Counted from the stretch's first letter, positions 28,057 to 37,643 are shown. The stretch: 64,000 nt of DNA from MFD04716-140 sp963703125 (GCA_963703125.1 OY969790.1:1612001-1676000), one strand, 5' to 3'. Notes: generated by a model not told the origin, from the letters alone. Numbers and translations: made by a program.

Positions 28057-28182
28057 TTCTAAAAGGTTTATAGTTGATTGATTCTTAACAAGATGTCGAG
28101 ATACTAGCGATTCCTATTCTAAAAATACCGTTTTTAAATCAAAGACCGTGAACTAAAAATCAATTTTTACTACCTTGGGTAT

Positions 28183-28665
28183 ATGTCCATACGCTATTCA
28201 GAAGAAAAAATAAAAGTGCCACGTTTCAATGAGGAATCAGGCTTCTATACGACTCCCGAGCGCTCAAAAATAATGAGTAAGATTCGAGGTAAGAATACAA
28301 AACCGGAATTGGCCTTTAGAAAAGCTTTGTATGCGAAAGGCTACAGATATAGGGTGGATTATAAAAAGCTCATCGGGAAACCCGACATAGTGCTCAAAAA
28401 GTATAAAACTGTAATATTCATTGATGGTGAATATTGGCATGGATATAATTGGAAGGAAAGGAAACTTAAAATCAAAACCAACAGAGAATTTTGGATAGCT
28501 AAAATAGAACGAAACATACAGCGCGATAGTGAAGTTACCCATGAACTGGAACGCCTAGGATATAAGGTCTTCCGTTTTTGGGAGGGTCAGGTGAAAAATA
28601 ATCTGGATGAAGGTTTGCAAAAAGTAATTTCCCATCTTAAAAACCAAGTACACCAGTCAAAATAA
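28183..28665 (+). CDS. vsr: Vsr-like very short patch repair endonuclease
   Basis: 160-residue nuclease of the Vsr/DNA mismatch endonuclease fold. Family signatures are TTPERSKIMSKIRGKNTKPE, KPDIVLKKYKTVIFIDGEYW with WHG, KTNREFWIAKIERNIQRD and a late FRFWEGQV. In the classic protein WHG is flanked by zinc-binding cysteines; here there are none (GEYWHGYNW). Classical vsr genes sit next to a cytosine-5 DNA methyltransferase (dcm); none is near. It lies 33 bases before the aminotransferase gene. It could be an orphan repair enzyme or a domesticated nuclease. Confidence 0.8.
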   Translation: MSIRYSEEKIKVPRFNEESGFYTTPERSKIMSKIRGKNTKPELAFRKALYAKGYRYRVDYKKLIGKPDIVLKKYKTVIFIDGEYWHGYNWKERKLKIKTNREFWIAKIERNIQRDSEVTHELERLGYKVFRFWEGQVKNNLDEGLQKVISHLKNQVHQSK

Positions 28666-28698
28666 GATTTTACTATTTTTATAGGATACTTCCAAACC

Positions 28699-29856
28699 AT
28701 GAGCGCTTTCTATAGCAAGCTATCTTCAAAACTTCCCAATGTAAAAACTACCATTTTTACCACGGTTGGCAATTTAGCGCGAGAACATAATGCCATTGAC
28801 CTATCCCAGGGTTTTCCAAATTTTGAAGCGGATCCCAAATTAATGGATCTCGTATCCAAGGCCATGAACCAAGGTCACAATCAATATGCCGCAATGCGGG
28901 GTTATTTCGGATTGCGAGAGATGGTTTCCACTAAAATTCAAAAACTACACGGTAAGTACTATGATCCCGAAAGAGAAATAACCATAACCGTGGGAGCAAC
29001 CCAGGCCATATTTACCGCAATAACTGCATTCGTGCACCCAGGTGATGAGGTAATTGTCCTTAAACCGGCTTATGATTGTTATGAACCTGCCATTCAAGTG
29101 AACGGAGGAATTCCGGTTTATGTACAACTCAATGGTCCAGATTATGAGGTGGATTGGGCGGAATTTCAAAGGAAAATTTCCTCTAAAACAAGAATGGTAA
29201 TCATCAATACTCCACATAATCCCAGTGGTCGTATTTTTTCAAAGAATGATATGGCCCGGTTACAAGAAATACTTAGGCCTACGAATATTATCCTAGTTAG
29301 CGATGAAGTATATGAGCATATTATTTTTGATGGGAAACAACATCAAAGTGCCTCTCGTTTTGATGATTTGGCCGCTCGAAGCTTTATATGCGCCTCATTC
29401 GGCAAGACCTTTCATGTAACGGGTTGGAAAATGGGCTATTGTGCTGCTCCGTCCGAATTAATGGAAGAATTTATTAAAATACATCAATTTGCCGTGTTTT
29501 GTGTAGATCACCCCGTGCAACGGGCACTTGCGGAATATCTAAAAAATGAAGACCGTTACTTGGACTTGGACAAATTTTATCAGGAAAAGCGTGATTTCTT
29601 TTTATCTCGACTTGAAAATTCACGATTCAAATTCACTCCATCACAAGGCACGTACTTTCAACTCCTGGATTACACTGATATAACCGATGAACCCGATGAA
29701 GTTCTTGCCAAAAGACTCATCCTTGATTACAAGTTAGCTTGTATTCCCATTTCTTCCTTCAATGTGAACAACCGTGATGATAAGGTCTTGCGATTTTGTT
29801 TTGCCAAGAAAAAAGAGACTCTGGAAAAAGCGGTCGACATTTTGAATAGTCTTTAG
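28699..29856 (+). CDS. Methionine aminotransferase (class I/II, PLP)
   Basis: 385-residue aminotransferase of the kynurenine/methionine (YbdL-like) branch, which transaminates the 2-oxo acid KMTB to methionine or the reverse. Landmarks are LSQGFPNFEADP, VGATQAIFTAI (phosphate binding), NTPHNPSGRIF, VSDEVYEHI and the PLP lysine in SFGKTFHVTGWKMGY. Full length. Its stop overlaps the convergent serine hydrolase stop (bases 29853-29856). Substrate is assigned by family resemblance. Confidence 0.87.
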   Translation: MSAFYSKLSSKLPNVKTTIFTTVGNLAREHNAIDLSQGFPNFEADPKLMDLVSKAMNQGHNQYAAMRGYFGLREMVSTKIQKLHGKYYDPEREITITVGATQAIFTAITAFVHPGDEVIVLKPAYDCYEPAIQVNGGIPVYVQLNGPDYEVDWAEFQRKISSKTRMVIINTPHNPSGRIFSKNDMARLQEILRPTNIILVSDEVYEHIIFDGKQHQSASRFDDLAARSFICASFGKTFHVTGWKMGYCAAPSELMEEFIKIHQFAVFCVDHPVQRALAEYLKNEDRYLDLDKFYQEKRDFFLSRLENSRFKFTPSQGTYFQLLDYTDITDEPDEVLAKRLILDYKLACIPISSFNVNNRDDKVLRFCFAKKKETLEKAVDILNSL

Positions 29857-31000
29857 TTCAAAGCGTTGGTCACCTTGATCATAAATTCCCCTATTTTGTC
29901 CGGTTCCAACCACCGTGTCACCACCACCAGACCATTTTCTTTGTCAATGACGATAAAATTTCCACCAAATCCGGCAGCATAATATAGATTTTCGGATAGC
30001 CCTTCCCAATGGCGAGGTCCTTTTTTGTTCAACCACCACAGATACCCATAATTTACATCCGGTTTGGAAGGTTCAATAGCCTTTTTAATCCATGATTCGC
30101 TTATAAGTTGTTCGTTTAGCCATTTGCCATTGTTGAGGAACAACAGTCCAAAACGGGCCATATCTTCCGTGTTTATGAACAGGCCCGCACCTGAATGCCC
30201 CCCGCCGGTAACTGATTTCATTTGAATCCCATCTATCTCCGTCCAGGCATGATCATACCCATACCATCGCCAAGTGGTCGCGGCCCCAATTTTATCCATG
30301 ATATTTTCCTTTAATACCATAGGTAGCGGTCTTCGCCAAACATTGGTCAAAGAATAGGCCAGCACATTTACCCGTACATCATTATATTCCATCACTGTGC
30401 CCGGCTCATTGAGTTTGCGATATTTCCAATCATCCAGACCGCCTTCCTTTGGTGGTCGGTCGGCCCAATCTTTCCCTCCCCAAATTTCCCCTGACCAATC
30501 TGAATTCTGTTGCAATAGATGTTCCCAAGTTATTTTGGAATTATGAACACCTTCAAAAGTCCCGTCCCAAATTGTTTCACCAACTTTGTCCTGAGTACCG
30601 ATCAATCCCTGGTCTACCGCGAGTCCGGCAACGGTACTTAAAAAGCTTTTCGTAACGCTGAAGGTCATATCTACCCTTTTGATATCACCCCATTTTGCTA
30701 TTATAAATCCATTTTTTAATATCATACCTGCCGGTTCGCCTCTTTTTTTGTTGGTCCTAATATTTCGTGGTAAGGCTCTCGTTCAAATCCTTTCAAAATG
30801 GCAATACGCAAGTCCTGGGGTTCCGAATATTCATTGTCCTTCGCATAAGAAACCGCCTGTTCTAACTTATTCGAATCGATTTTAACATCTTTCGGAAGTT
30901 TCTCTTCCCATTTGACATTCCTTTCTGGGAAATATCGATTTTGGGCCACAGTTACTTGTAGTGCCAGGCAAGTGAATAGTATTAGGGTCATTGATTTCAT
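29853..31000 (-). pseudogene. Serine hydrolase (class C beta-lactamase-like), frameshifted
   Basis: Two adjoining frames together form one exported serine hydrolase of the class C beta-lactamase/penicillin-binding group. The N-terminal part (30722-31000) has a signal (MKSMTLILFTCLALQVTVAQ) and runs to GPTKKEANRQV. The second part (29853-30725) starts MILKNGFIIAKWGD and holds the catalytic SVTK tetrad and the late motif GGGHSGAGLF. Inserting one A in the coding run of seven A residues (plus strand T 30743-30749) restores GPTKKRGEPAGMILKNG, the expected family text. As written it is broken; an indel error in the run is possible. Confidence 0.8.
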
Positions 31001-31010
31001 GCGAAGGGAT

Positions 31011-31544
31011 TTATGTTGGACTAAATTTAGTCAATTCAAATCGCATCATCCAGTCCATTTGTTTATCTGAACCAATGTAATAGGGATGCATTCCGAACTT
31101 TGTGAATCCGTTATTTTCATAAAATGAAACTGCTCTTGTATTCTTTTCCCATACCCCTAGCCATAGAAAGTCTTTGGCCTGCTCGAAAGCTATTTTCTTG
31201 ATCTGTTCAATCATCCAGCGGCCAATTTTATGGCCATGAAATTCCTCACGCACATAAATGCGTTCCAATTCCATCGCTTCTGAAAGTTTAACATCGGTTT
31301 GGGCACTGTTTTGATTTAACTTAAAATATGCTACCAGGTCATCGTTCAAATACACAAAATAAAACTGCATATCCGGGTTTAAAAGTTCGCTCTGTATTTT
31401 TTTCGGGGCGAACGAGATTTCAATATATTTTTTAAAATCTATGGGGTCATTGTCCTTTTCAAAGGCCTTTATAAATGTAGTTCTGGAGATCTCGACAAGT
31501 TCATCTAAAGCGTTTGTGTCGCATTTTTTTAATCGAAGGTTCAT
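31011..31544 (-). CDS. GNAT family N-acetyltransferase
   Basis: 177-residue acetyl-CoA-dependent acyltransferase. The acetyl-CoA site is LERIYVREEFHGHKIGRWMI (motif A), and motif B is LWLGVWEKNTRAVSFYENNG. Subgroup resembles small-molecule acetyltransferases such as spermidine or streptothricin types; substrate unknown. It starts MNLRLKKCDTNALDELVEIS. It lies 10 bases upstream of the serine hydrolase in the same direction and may be co-transcribed. Confidence 0.88.
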   Translation of the reverse strand: MNLRLKKCDTNALDELVEISRTTFIKAFEKDNDPIDFKKYIEISFAPKKIQSELLNPDMQFYFVYLNDDLVAYFKLNQNSAQTDVKLSEAMELERIYVREEFHGHKIGRWMIEQIKKIAFEQAKDFLWLGVWEKNTRAVSFYENNGFTKFGMHPYYIGSDKQMDWMMRFELTKFSPT

Positions 31545-31622
31545 TTTGTAATCAAGTTTCCATTAAAGTTAGGATTTTTTATCGATCGCACTTCCTTTTG
31601 GCATTTCATGTACAAAGCAACC

Positions 31623-31655
31623 AAAAAAAAGAGCCATGCTGGGGAACATGGCTCT
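31623..31655 (-). terminator. Terminator after the 35-residue gene
   Basis: On the minus strand a perfect 9-base-pair stem (AGAGCCATG / CATGGCTCT) is followed by eight T residues. It is 24 bases after the stop of the small frame 31679-31786 and upstream of the GNAT gene, so it ends a short transcript from the right. Confidence 0.85.
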
Positions 31656-31678
31656 CTAGATATCTTATAACAAGATTA

Positions 31679-31786
31679 TTACAACATAAATAATTTTCGC
31701 ATTAGCATTACAATGCCACTGAAGAAATCATTTTTATAAACCTGTATTTCTTCTTGTGCAGGTATGTGGTTCATTTGGGCTTCCAT
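31679..31786 (-). CDS. Candidate 35-residue protein
   Basis: Leftward frame with ATG at 31784-31786 encoding 35 residues (MEAQMNHIPAQEEIQVYKND, then a hydrophobic Met/Leu-rich tail). The C-terminal half (FFSGIVMLMRKLFML) could form a short amphipathic or membrane helix. A strong terminator follows after 24 bases and an A-rich stretch precedes the start, as is usual for Bacteroidota translation starts. The terminator shows a separate short transcript, which supports a real small gene or an RNA. No known family was recognised. Confidence 0.5.
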   Translation of the reverse strand: MEAQMNHIPAQEEIQVYKNDFFSGIVMLMRKLFML

Positions 31787-31954
31787 AGTACTTTGTAGGT
31801 TTTTTTAAGGTTAGATTTGGGGTTAACTCTTACTTACAATATAAATGTACAGCAAAACGTCAATACCCTTTTAAATATTGTTGTGAAGTGCTTTCAAAAT
31901 GTTGTGTAAATAATAAAAGATAAATTTCGTCGATGAACGGCTATGAAATTGTAT

Positions 31955-32608
31955 TCAAATCTTCATTTCGGGAATTTCACCCTCAACAAGCAACATTCCC
32001 TCGGTAGCTTTCTTGATTTCGTCTACACTGACACCAGGTGCTCTTTCCAACAAGCGAAATCCTGTTGGTGTTACCTCCAAAACGGCCAGATTGGTAACGA
32101 TTTTCTTTACGCAACCAACACCGGTCAATGGTAACGTACATTTTTTCAATAGCTTGGATTCTCCTTCGCGGTTGGTATGCATCATGGCCACGATGATATT
32201 TTCAGCAGAAGCGACCAAGTCCATTGCCCCGCCCATACCCTTTACCAATTTGCCCGGAATTTTCCAATTGGCAATATCCCCATTCTCTGAAACCTCCATA
32301 GCCCCTAAAATGGTCAAATCCACATGTTTTCCCCTTATCATTCCGAAACTTGTGGCAGAATCAAAGAAAGAAGCTCCAGGTAATGTGGTTATCGTCTGTT
32401 TTCCTGCATTTATTAAATCGGCATCTTCTTCGCCTTCAATGGGAAATGGCCCCATTCCTAAAACGCCGTTTTCGCTTTGGAATTCCACGCTTATATCCTC
32501 CCGCACAAAATTGGCCACCAAAGTGGGGATGCCTATGCCCAAATTCACGTAATACCCGTTTTGGACTTCTTGGGCAATTCTTTTGGCGATTCCGTTTTTA
32601 TCCAACAT
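31955..32608 (-). CDS. scoB: 3-oxoacid CoA-transferase subunit B
   Basis: 217-residue beta subunit of succinyl-CoA:3-ketoacid CoA-transferase (SCOT type), which activates acetoacetate using succinyl-CoA. The catalytic Glu lies in SENGVLGMGPFP. Other family text is NLGIGIPTLVANF near the start and GVGCVKKIVTNLAVLEVTP near the end. Full length. It overlaps the end of scoA by 11 bases, so the two subunits are made together. Confidence 0.94.
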   Translation of the reverse strand: MLDKNGIAKRIAQEVQNGYYVNLGIGIPTLVANFVREDISVEFQSENGVLGMGPFPIEGEEDADLINAGKQTITTLPGASFFDSATSFGMIRGKHVDLTILGAMEVSENGDIANWKIPGKLVKGMGGAMDLVASAENIIVAMMHTNREGESKLLKKCTLPLTGVGCVKKIVTNLAVLEVTPTGFRLLERAPGVSVDEIKKATEGMLLVEGEIPEMKI

Positions 32609-33308
32609 TTTTTCTTGGTCTTACGGTTCGTTGCTCAATTCGTTTTTGATAGTCCCTTCCTTGAAAAATCCGCTGCACGAATATACCTGGTATATGTATC
32701 TGATTAGGGTCTAAAGAACCCACAGGCAGCAATTCTTCCACCTCTGCAACGGTTATTTTTGCAGCTCCGCACATACAAGGATTAAAATTTCTAGCGGTTC
32801 CCTTAAAGATAAGATTCCCCGCTTCATCGCCTTTCCAGGCCTTTACGAATGCAAAATCAGCCTTATAAGCCGTTTCAAGCACATACATCTTGCCATTAAA
32901 TTCACGGGTTTCCTTACCTTGTGCCACTTCTGTTCCATAGCCCGCCGGAGTATAAAATGCAGGGAAACCTGCCTGTGCCGCCCTACATTTTTCTGCCAAG
33001 GTTCCCTGTGGAGTTAATTCAACTTCAAGCTCTCCGTTTAACATTTGTCTTTCAAACTCATCGTTCTCACCCACATAGGAGGAAACCATTTTTTTTATCT
33101 GATGTTTTTGCAACAGTAGTCCCAAACCGAAATCATCTACTCCCGCGTTATTGGAAATGCAGGTTATGTTCTTAATGCCTAGCTTAACTAATTCAGATAT
33201 CGCATTCTCGGGTATACCGCAAAGACCGAAACCCCCTAACATAAAAGTCATGCCGTCCTTTACACCGGTAAGTGCCTCTTTAACATTAGCTACTGTTTTA
33301 CGAATCAT
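32598..33308 (-). CDS. scoA: 3-oxoacid CoA-transferase subunit A
   Basis: 236-residue alpha subunit of the SCOT-type CoA-transferase. Family motifs are MLGGFGLCGIPENAI (the glycine-rich CoA site), ISNNAGVDDFGLG and the GFPAFYTPAGYGTE stretch. It is the first gene of scoA-scoB; translation of scoB starts inside it. The pair serves ketone-body and short-chain acyl metabolism in the cytosol. Confidence 0.94.
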   Translation of the reverse strand: MIRKTVANVKEALTGVKDGMTFMLGGFGLCGIPENAISELVKLGIKNITCISNNAGVDDFGLGLLLQKHQIKKMVSSYVGENDEFERQMLNGELEVELTPQGTLAEKCRAAQAGFPAFYTPAGYGTEVAQGKETREFNGKMYVLETAYKADFAFVKAWKGDEAGNLIFKGTARNFNPCMCGAAKITVAEVEELLPVGSLDPNQIHIPGIFVQRIFQGRDYQKRIEQRTVRPRKNVG

Positions 33309-33417
33309 ATTTTTGCATTTCGGGTTGGGTAGGGCCAGAAATCAACCTGTCACACCCTTAAATTAGCGTATTTTATTGAATCCTTGGATGGGTCTTAATC
33401 GCAGAAATTAGCTCGTT

Positions 33418-35760
33418 CTAGAAACTTATGTCATCCAGATCATCATCGTCTTCAGGATCAACTGTGTCAGTCTTGACTTTACTGCAATCTACATTAATTG
33501 ACATATTAGGCGGTTCTGGAAATGCCCCTTCAGATATTCCTAGATCCTTATCTTCATAGTTTTTCTTCATATACAGTCCCCATATCGGTAGTGCCATGGC
33601 CGCCCCCTGGCCGTACAAGATACTTTTAAAATGTATGGGTTTGTCCTCACCGCCTACCCAAACACCTGTTACCAAATTAGGCACCATTCCCATAAACCAG
33701 CCGTCACTTTGATTTTGGGTGGTTCCCGTTTTACCTGCTATTGGATTTGTAAACTCATACGGATACCCTGTTATAATTTCCTTATACACTTTAGTATTTT
33801 TATTTCCGCTGCCTCTTAGACGCGTTCCGGAACCAACCTGTGTAACCCCTTCCATAAGATTCACCATGGCATAGGCAACTTCCTTGCTCAAAACATCTTT
33901 GGTCTCGGGCACGTACTCAAATAAAACGGTCCCATTTTTATCTTCAATACGTGTGACCATTACAGGTTTTACATATACCCCTTCATTGACGAACATGCCG
34001 TAAGCGCCGACCATTTCATAAACATTGACATCTGCCGTACCCAATGCAATGGATGGAACCGCAGGAATTTCCCTTGAAAAACCTAGGTTGTCGGTAATGT
34101 TTACCACTGACTTTGGGCCCACCTTATCAATTAGCTGGGCAGTTACCGTATTGACGGAGTTGGCAAGTGCATTTTTAAGCGTATACATTTTGCCAGAATA
34201 GGTTCCATCCGAATTTTTGGGACACCATGGTTCCGGGTTGCCATGTTTTCCAGCCTCAATACAGTACTGGGTGTCCGGAAATTCATCGCAAGGCGATAAA
34301 CGTAACTGATCAATTGCAGCGGCATACACAAAAGGCTTAAAAGTAGAACCGGCCTGCAATGCGCCTTGAAATACATTGTCATACTGAAAATGTTTGTAAT
34401 CCACACCACCTACCCATGCCTTCACATGCCCAGTTTGAGGTTCCATGGACATCATAGCGGTTCGCAAAAAGGTTTTGTAATATCTAATTGAATCCATCGG
34501 TGTCAAAATGGTATCCTTCTCATGTGTATCGCTTTTCCAATCAAAAACCGTCATTTCAGTTTTCTTTGAAAATGATTCACGTATTTCCTTTTCTGAAATA
34601 CCTTTCTCCTTCATTATCCTCCATCGCTCCGATCTTTTCATGGCCCTTTCCATAATTTTATCGATCTCACTATCCGGAACATCTACAAAAGGAGCCGTTT
34701 TATTTTTCTCAGGCGTATTTTGTGCAAAAAATTCGGCCTGAAGCTTACTCATATGCGCACTTACGGCACCTTCCGCATTTTTTTGCATACGGGAGTCAAT
34801 AGTGGTATATATTCTCAGTCCATCTAAATACAGGTTCCATTTGTCCCGTTCTCCTTTCAGCGCCGGTTTCGGATTCTTCTTGATCCAGTCGTTCATAAAA
34901 CCTTGTAGGTACATTCTAAAATAAGTTGCGAGACCCACACTATGAGATTCTGGATTGTAATTGATATCCATTTTTAATGCCTGAAGGGAATCCCTTTCGG
35001 CCTCGGTTATGTAGTCATATTTCGCCATTTGAGACAGAACGGTATTCCTTTTTTCCCTTGTAAGTTCTTCCCGTCTTAAAGGGTTGTAAAGCGAAGAATT
35101 TTGTAACATCCCAACCAACATAGCGGATTCCTCGATTTTTAAATCTTTGGGGTCATCCTTGCCAAAATAAATTCTAGAAGCAGAGCGTATCCCATCAGCA
35201 TTGTTTCCAAAATCATAGATGTTCAAATACATTTTTACGATTTCTTCTTTCGTATAACTGCGTTCCAGTTTTGTGGCTATGACCCACTCTTTCACTTTCT
35301 GTTTTATGGTTTCCAATTTACTTCTAGAACGGACACCAACGAATAACTGGCGGGCCAATTGTTGGGAAATGGTACTCGCACCGCCCCTTTTACCTAAAAA
35401 GAAAAAGGCACGCAAAGTGCCGCGCGCGTCAATCCCGGAATGATCATAAAAACGGACATCTTCACTGGCCACCAAGGCATCAACTAGATTTTTTGGCAAT
35501 TCATCATATGAAACATCGGTACGGTTATCGTCCAAATAAAACTTTCCTATCAGATTCCCATCCGATGAAATGATCTGGGAAGCCAGGTTGGTCTGTGGGT
35601 TCTCCAAAGTCTCAAAAGTGGGCAGTTCCCCAAATAAACCCCAAGAGGCGGAAAGAAATATTAATATAACGGCAAGGACTCCGGAAATGAATACCATCCA
35701 AAACCATTTTACAAATTTGAAAAAGCCTTTGTTTTCCTTTTTCTTAAGGGCTTTTGCCAT
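33418..35760 (-). CDS. Penicillin-binding protein 1A (bifunctional)
   Basis: 780-residue class A PBP that polymerises and cross-links peptidoglycan. A single inner-membrane helix (FVKWFWMVFISGVLAVILIF) is followed by the GT51 glycosyltransferase domain (ASEDVRFYDHSGID, GGASTISQQLARQLF). The transpeptidase domain has GSTFKPF (active-site Ser and Lys), the second motif SVN in LANSVNTVTAQ, and KTGTTQ. The C-terminus is acidic (DPEDDDDLDD). It follows gldH by 3 bases; the order ricT-gldH-PBP1A is the usual flavobacterial arrangement. Confidence 0.94.
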   Translation of the reverse strand: MAKALKKKENKGFFKFVKWFWMVFISGVLAVILIFLSASWGLFGELPTFETLENPQTNLASQIISSDGNLIGKFYLDDNRTDVSYDELPKNLVDALVASEDVRFYDHSGIDARGTLRAFFFLGKRGGASTISQQLARQLFVGVRSRSKLETIKQKVKEWVIATKLERSYTKEEIVKMYLNIYDFGNNADGIRSASRIYFGKDDPKDLKIEESAMLVGMLQNSSLYNPLRREELTREKRNTVLSQMAKYDYITEAERDSLQALKMDINYNPESHSVGLATYFRMYLQGFMNDWIKKNPKPALKGERDKWNLYLDGLRIYTTIDSRMQKNAEGAVSAHMSKLQAEFFAQNTPEKNKTAPFVDVPDSEIDKIMERAMKRSERWRIMKEKGISEKEIRESFSKKTEMTVFDWKSDTHEKDTILTPMDSIRYYKTFLRTAMMSMEPQTGHVKAWVGGVDYKHFQYDNVFQGALQAGSTFKPFVYAAAIDQLRLSPCDEFPDTQYCIEAGKHGNPEPWCPKNSDGTYSGKMYTLKNALANSVNTVTAQLIDKVGPKSVVNITDNLGFSREIPAVPSIALGTADVNVYEMVGAYGMFVNEGVYVKPVMVTRIEDKNGTVLFEYVPETKDVLSKEVAYAMVNLMEGVTQVGSGTRLRGSGNKNTKVYKEIITGYPYEFTNPIAGKTGTTQNQSDGWFMGMVPNLVTGVWVGGEDKPIHFKSILYGQGAAMALPIWGLYMKKNYEDKDLGISEGAFPEPPNMSINVDCSKVKTDTVDPEDDDDLDDISF

Positions 35761-35763
35761 ATC

Positions 35764-36249
35764 TTACTTGTTACTTTTTACAACTTCAAAACCAACATCG
35801 GTAACACCTTCTAAATTTGCCACCCCATCAACATTGCCATTTTTTCGCATCGCATGGGAAATACGCACAGAATATACACCAGAACGCGGAAAAACGATGT
35901 TTTCTTTATACCATAGTTTGTTTTCCTTGATGCTGCCACGACCCTTGCCGAGCCATTTCCCATCTGGCTGTGCCATTTCATATTCCAAAGTGTCGGTCAC
36001 TATATCCCCTGTTGGATAGGCTAACTCAGCAATCAAAAATAGATTATTATAAGGATACGATTCATCATTCCTGATATTGATAAAAATATCGTGCTTTTGA
36101 ATGGTATCCGTGTCAGAAAAAGCAAACTCCACGATACTATCCTTGCTCCATGAATTTTCATCAATGGCTCGATATTCTGATGTAACGATCCCCTTGTCAC
36201 ATGAAACCAAAAAGCCCAAAACCAATAGTACCATTAAAAAATTACGCAT
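35764..36249 (-). CDS. gldH: Gliding motility lipoprotein GldH
   Basis: 161-residue lipoprotein needed for gliding motility in Flavobacterium johnsoniae. The start at 36249 gives MRNFLMVLLVLGFLVSC with the lipobox Cys17. A longer in-frame reading to 36396 lies inside ricT and has no signal. Family text includes YNNLFLIAELAYP and GVYSVRISHAMRKN. The start overlaps the ricT stop by 8 bases. Its presence implies a gliding, type IX-secreting organism, in line with porW at the right end. Confidence 0.9.
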   Translation of the reverse strand: MRNFLMVLLVLGFLVSCDKGIVTSEYRAIDENSWSKDSIVEFAFSDTDTIQKHDIFINIRNDESYPYNNLFLIAELAYPTGDIVTDTLEYEMAQPDGKWLGKGRGSIKENKLWYKENIVFPRSGVYSVRISHAMRKNGNVDGVANLEGVTDVGFEVVKSNK

Positions 36250-37477
36250 TGTTGGGACGTTTATTCCTTGGATTTCTTCTTTTCTTATTGTTGTTACCGC
36301 TCTTGTTGGCATTTTGAGCATCTCTGTCATTACGGTTTTCTTGTTTGCTGTCAGGGTGTTTTCTTTTTTTGTTTCTAGATCTTTTGGGTCTATCAAATCG
36401 GGTCAAACTATCCTGCCCCACAACATTTTCAAAAACCACTTTTTCCACTACTACATTTTCTTCCGCATACTCCTCTAAACTGGCAACCTTTTCCTTCTTT
36501 TTGTTCTTCTCCAAAATTTCGTTCACCTGTTGCTTTGAAAGAACATGCCAGTTCGCTGGGTCTTCTTTGTACGAGAACCATAGTGTTTCCTTAAAAATAT
36601 CTGTTTTTTGACAAAAAGCCAAGCCTTTTTCAGTCTGCAACTTTGTTTCAGATGAGGGAAAGTCCTTTAGTGCGTCCAAATAAACATCCAATTCATAATT
36701 TAAGCAGCATTTAAGTTTGCCACATTGGCCGGCCAATTTTTGTGGATTTAATGAGAGTTGTTGATAACGCGCAGCTGAGGTGCTGACTGACCTGAAATCT
36801 GTTAACCAGGTAGAACAGCAAAGTTCCCGGCCACAAGAACCAATCCCTCCCAAACGTTGGGCTTCTTGTCGATAGCCAATTTGACGCATTTCAATTCGGA
36901 TGCCAAATGCCTTGGCCATATCTTTTATGAGCTGACGAAAATCAACCCGGTCTTCTGCCGTGTAATAAAATGTTGCCTTGGAACCATCTCCTTGAAATTC
37001 AACATCGGATATCTTCATCTGAAGTTTGAGGATAATCGCAATTTCGCGGGCTCTTTTCTTGATTTCATCCTCCCTATCCCTGCATTTCTGCCAAATATCA
37101 ATATCCTTTTGGGAGGCTTTTCTGTAGATTTTAGGAAGTTCTGGATTATTGGGGTCTTCCTTTTTTCGCTTCATCTGAACCTTCACCAGCTCGCCGGTCA
37201 AAGTGACCATGCCAATGTCATGGCCAGCTATAGCCTGGGTTGCCACGATATCACCAATCGACAGTGATATGTTTTCTGAATTCCTAAAAAATTCCTTTCT
37301 ACTATTTTTATAACGGACTTCCACACAGTCAAATGGTTTTTCCCCATTGGGATGTGACATATTGGAAAGCCAATCAAATACCGTTAACTTATTACAACCA
37401 TCGGTACCACAAGTCCCGTTGTTCTTGCACCCACGTGGTTGTCCGTCCTTGCCGGTCGAACAACTGCTACAACCCAT
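36242..37477 (-). CDS. ricT: PSP1-domain protein RicT/YaaT-like
   Basis: 411-residue member of the PSP1/RicT family. In Bacillus, RicT works with RicA and RicF in a complex that controls RNase Y-dependent RNA processing; the role in Flavobacteriia is not established. The N-terminus is cysteine rich (CSSCSTGKDGQPRGCKNNG), then the PSP1 core with YYTAEDRVDFRQLIKDMA, the cysteine-rich GSCGRELCCSTWL and CGKLKCCLNYE. A basic, disordered tail (residues about 375-411, many K, R and N) may bind RNA. First gene of the ricT-gldH-PBP1A unit. Confidence 0.92.
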   Translation of the reverse strand: MGCSSCSTGKDGQPRGCKNNGTCGTDGCNKLTVFDWLSNMSHPNGEKPFDCVEVRYKNSRKEFFRNSENISLSIGDIVATQAIAGHDIGMVTLTGELVKVQMKRKKEDPNNPELPKIYRKASQKDIDIWQKCRDREDEIKKRAREIAIILKLQMKISDVEFQGDGSKATFYYTAEDRVDFRQLIKDMAKAFGIRIEMRQIGYRQEAQRLGGIGSCGRELCCSTWLTDFRSVSTSAARYQQLSLNPQKLAGQCGKLKCCLNYELDVYLDALKDFPSSETKLQTEKGLAFCQKTDIFKETLWFSYKEDPANWHVLSKQQVNEILEKNKKKEKVASLEEYAEENVVVEKVVFENVVGQDSLTRFDRPKRSRNKKRKHPDSKQENRNDRDAQNANKSGNNNKKRRNPRNKRPNNA

Positions 37478-37537
37478 ATTTTGTATATTGAATCAGCGAA
37501 AAACTTCTTTTTACGCCAATAAAGGTTCATATTTATC

Positions 37538-37545
37538 TCAAATGT
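37538..37545 (-). promoter_or_regulatory. Possible -7 element for the ricT operon
   Basis: TACATTTG on the minus strand fits TAnnTTTG and lies 61 bases upstream of the ricT start. No clear TTG was found at the expected -33 distance, so the call is weak. Confidence 0.3.
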
Positions 37546-37643
37546 AAAGATAGCATAATTTGTTTATGGAAAGAAAGTTGAACCGGTAAGGTTTCTTAAC
37601 AAAACACCTAAATAGGCTGTGGGACAAAAGATTTTACGAAGAA

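Noticed and set aside
32013..32552. Rightward frame of 179 codons opposite scoB
   Set aside because: Shadow of the clear scoB reading frame on the other strand.
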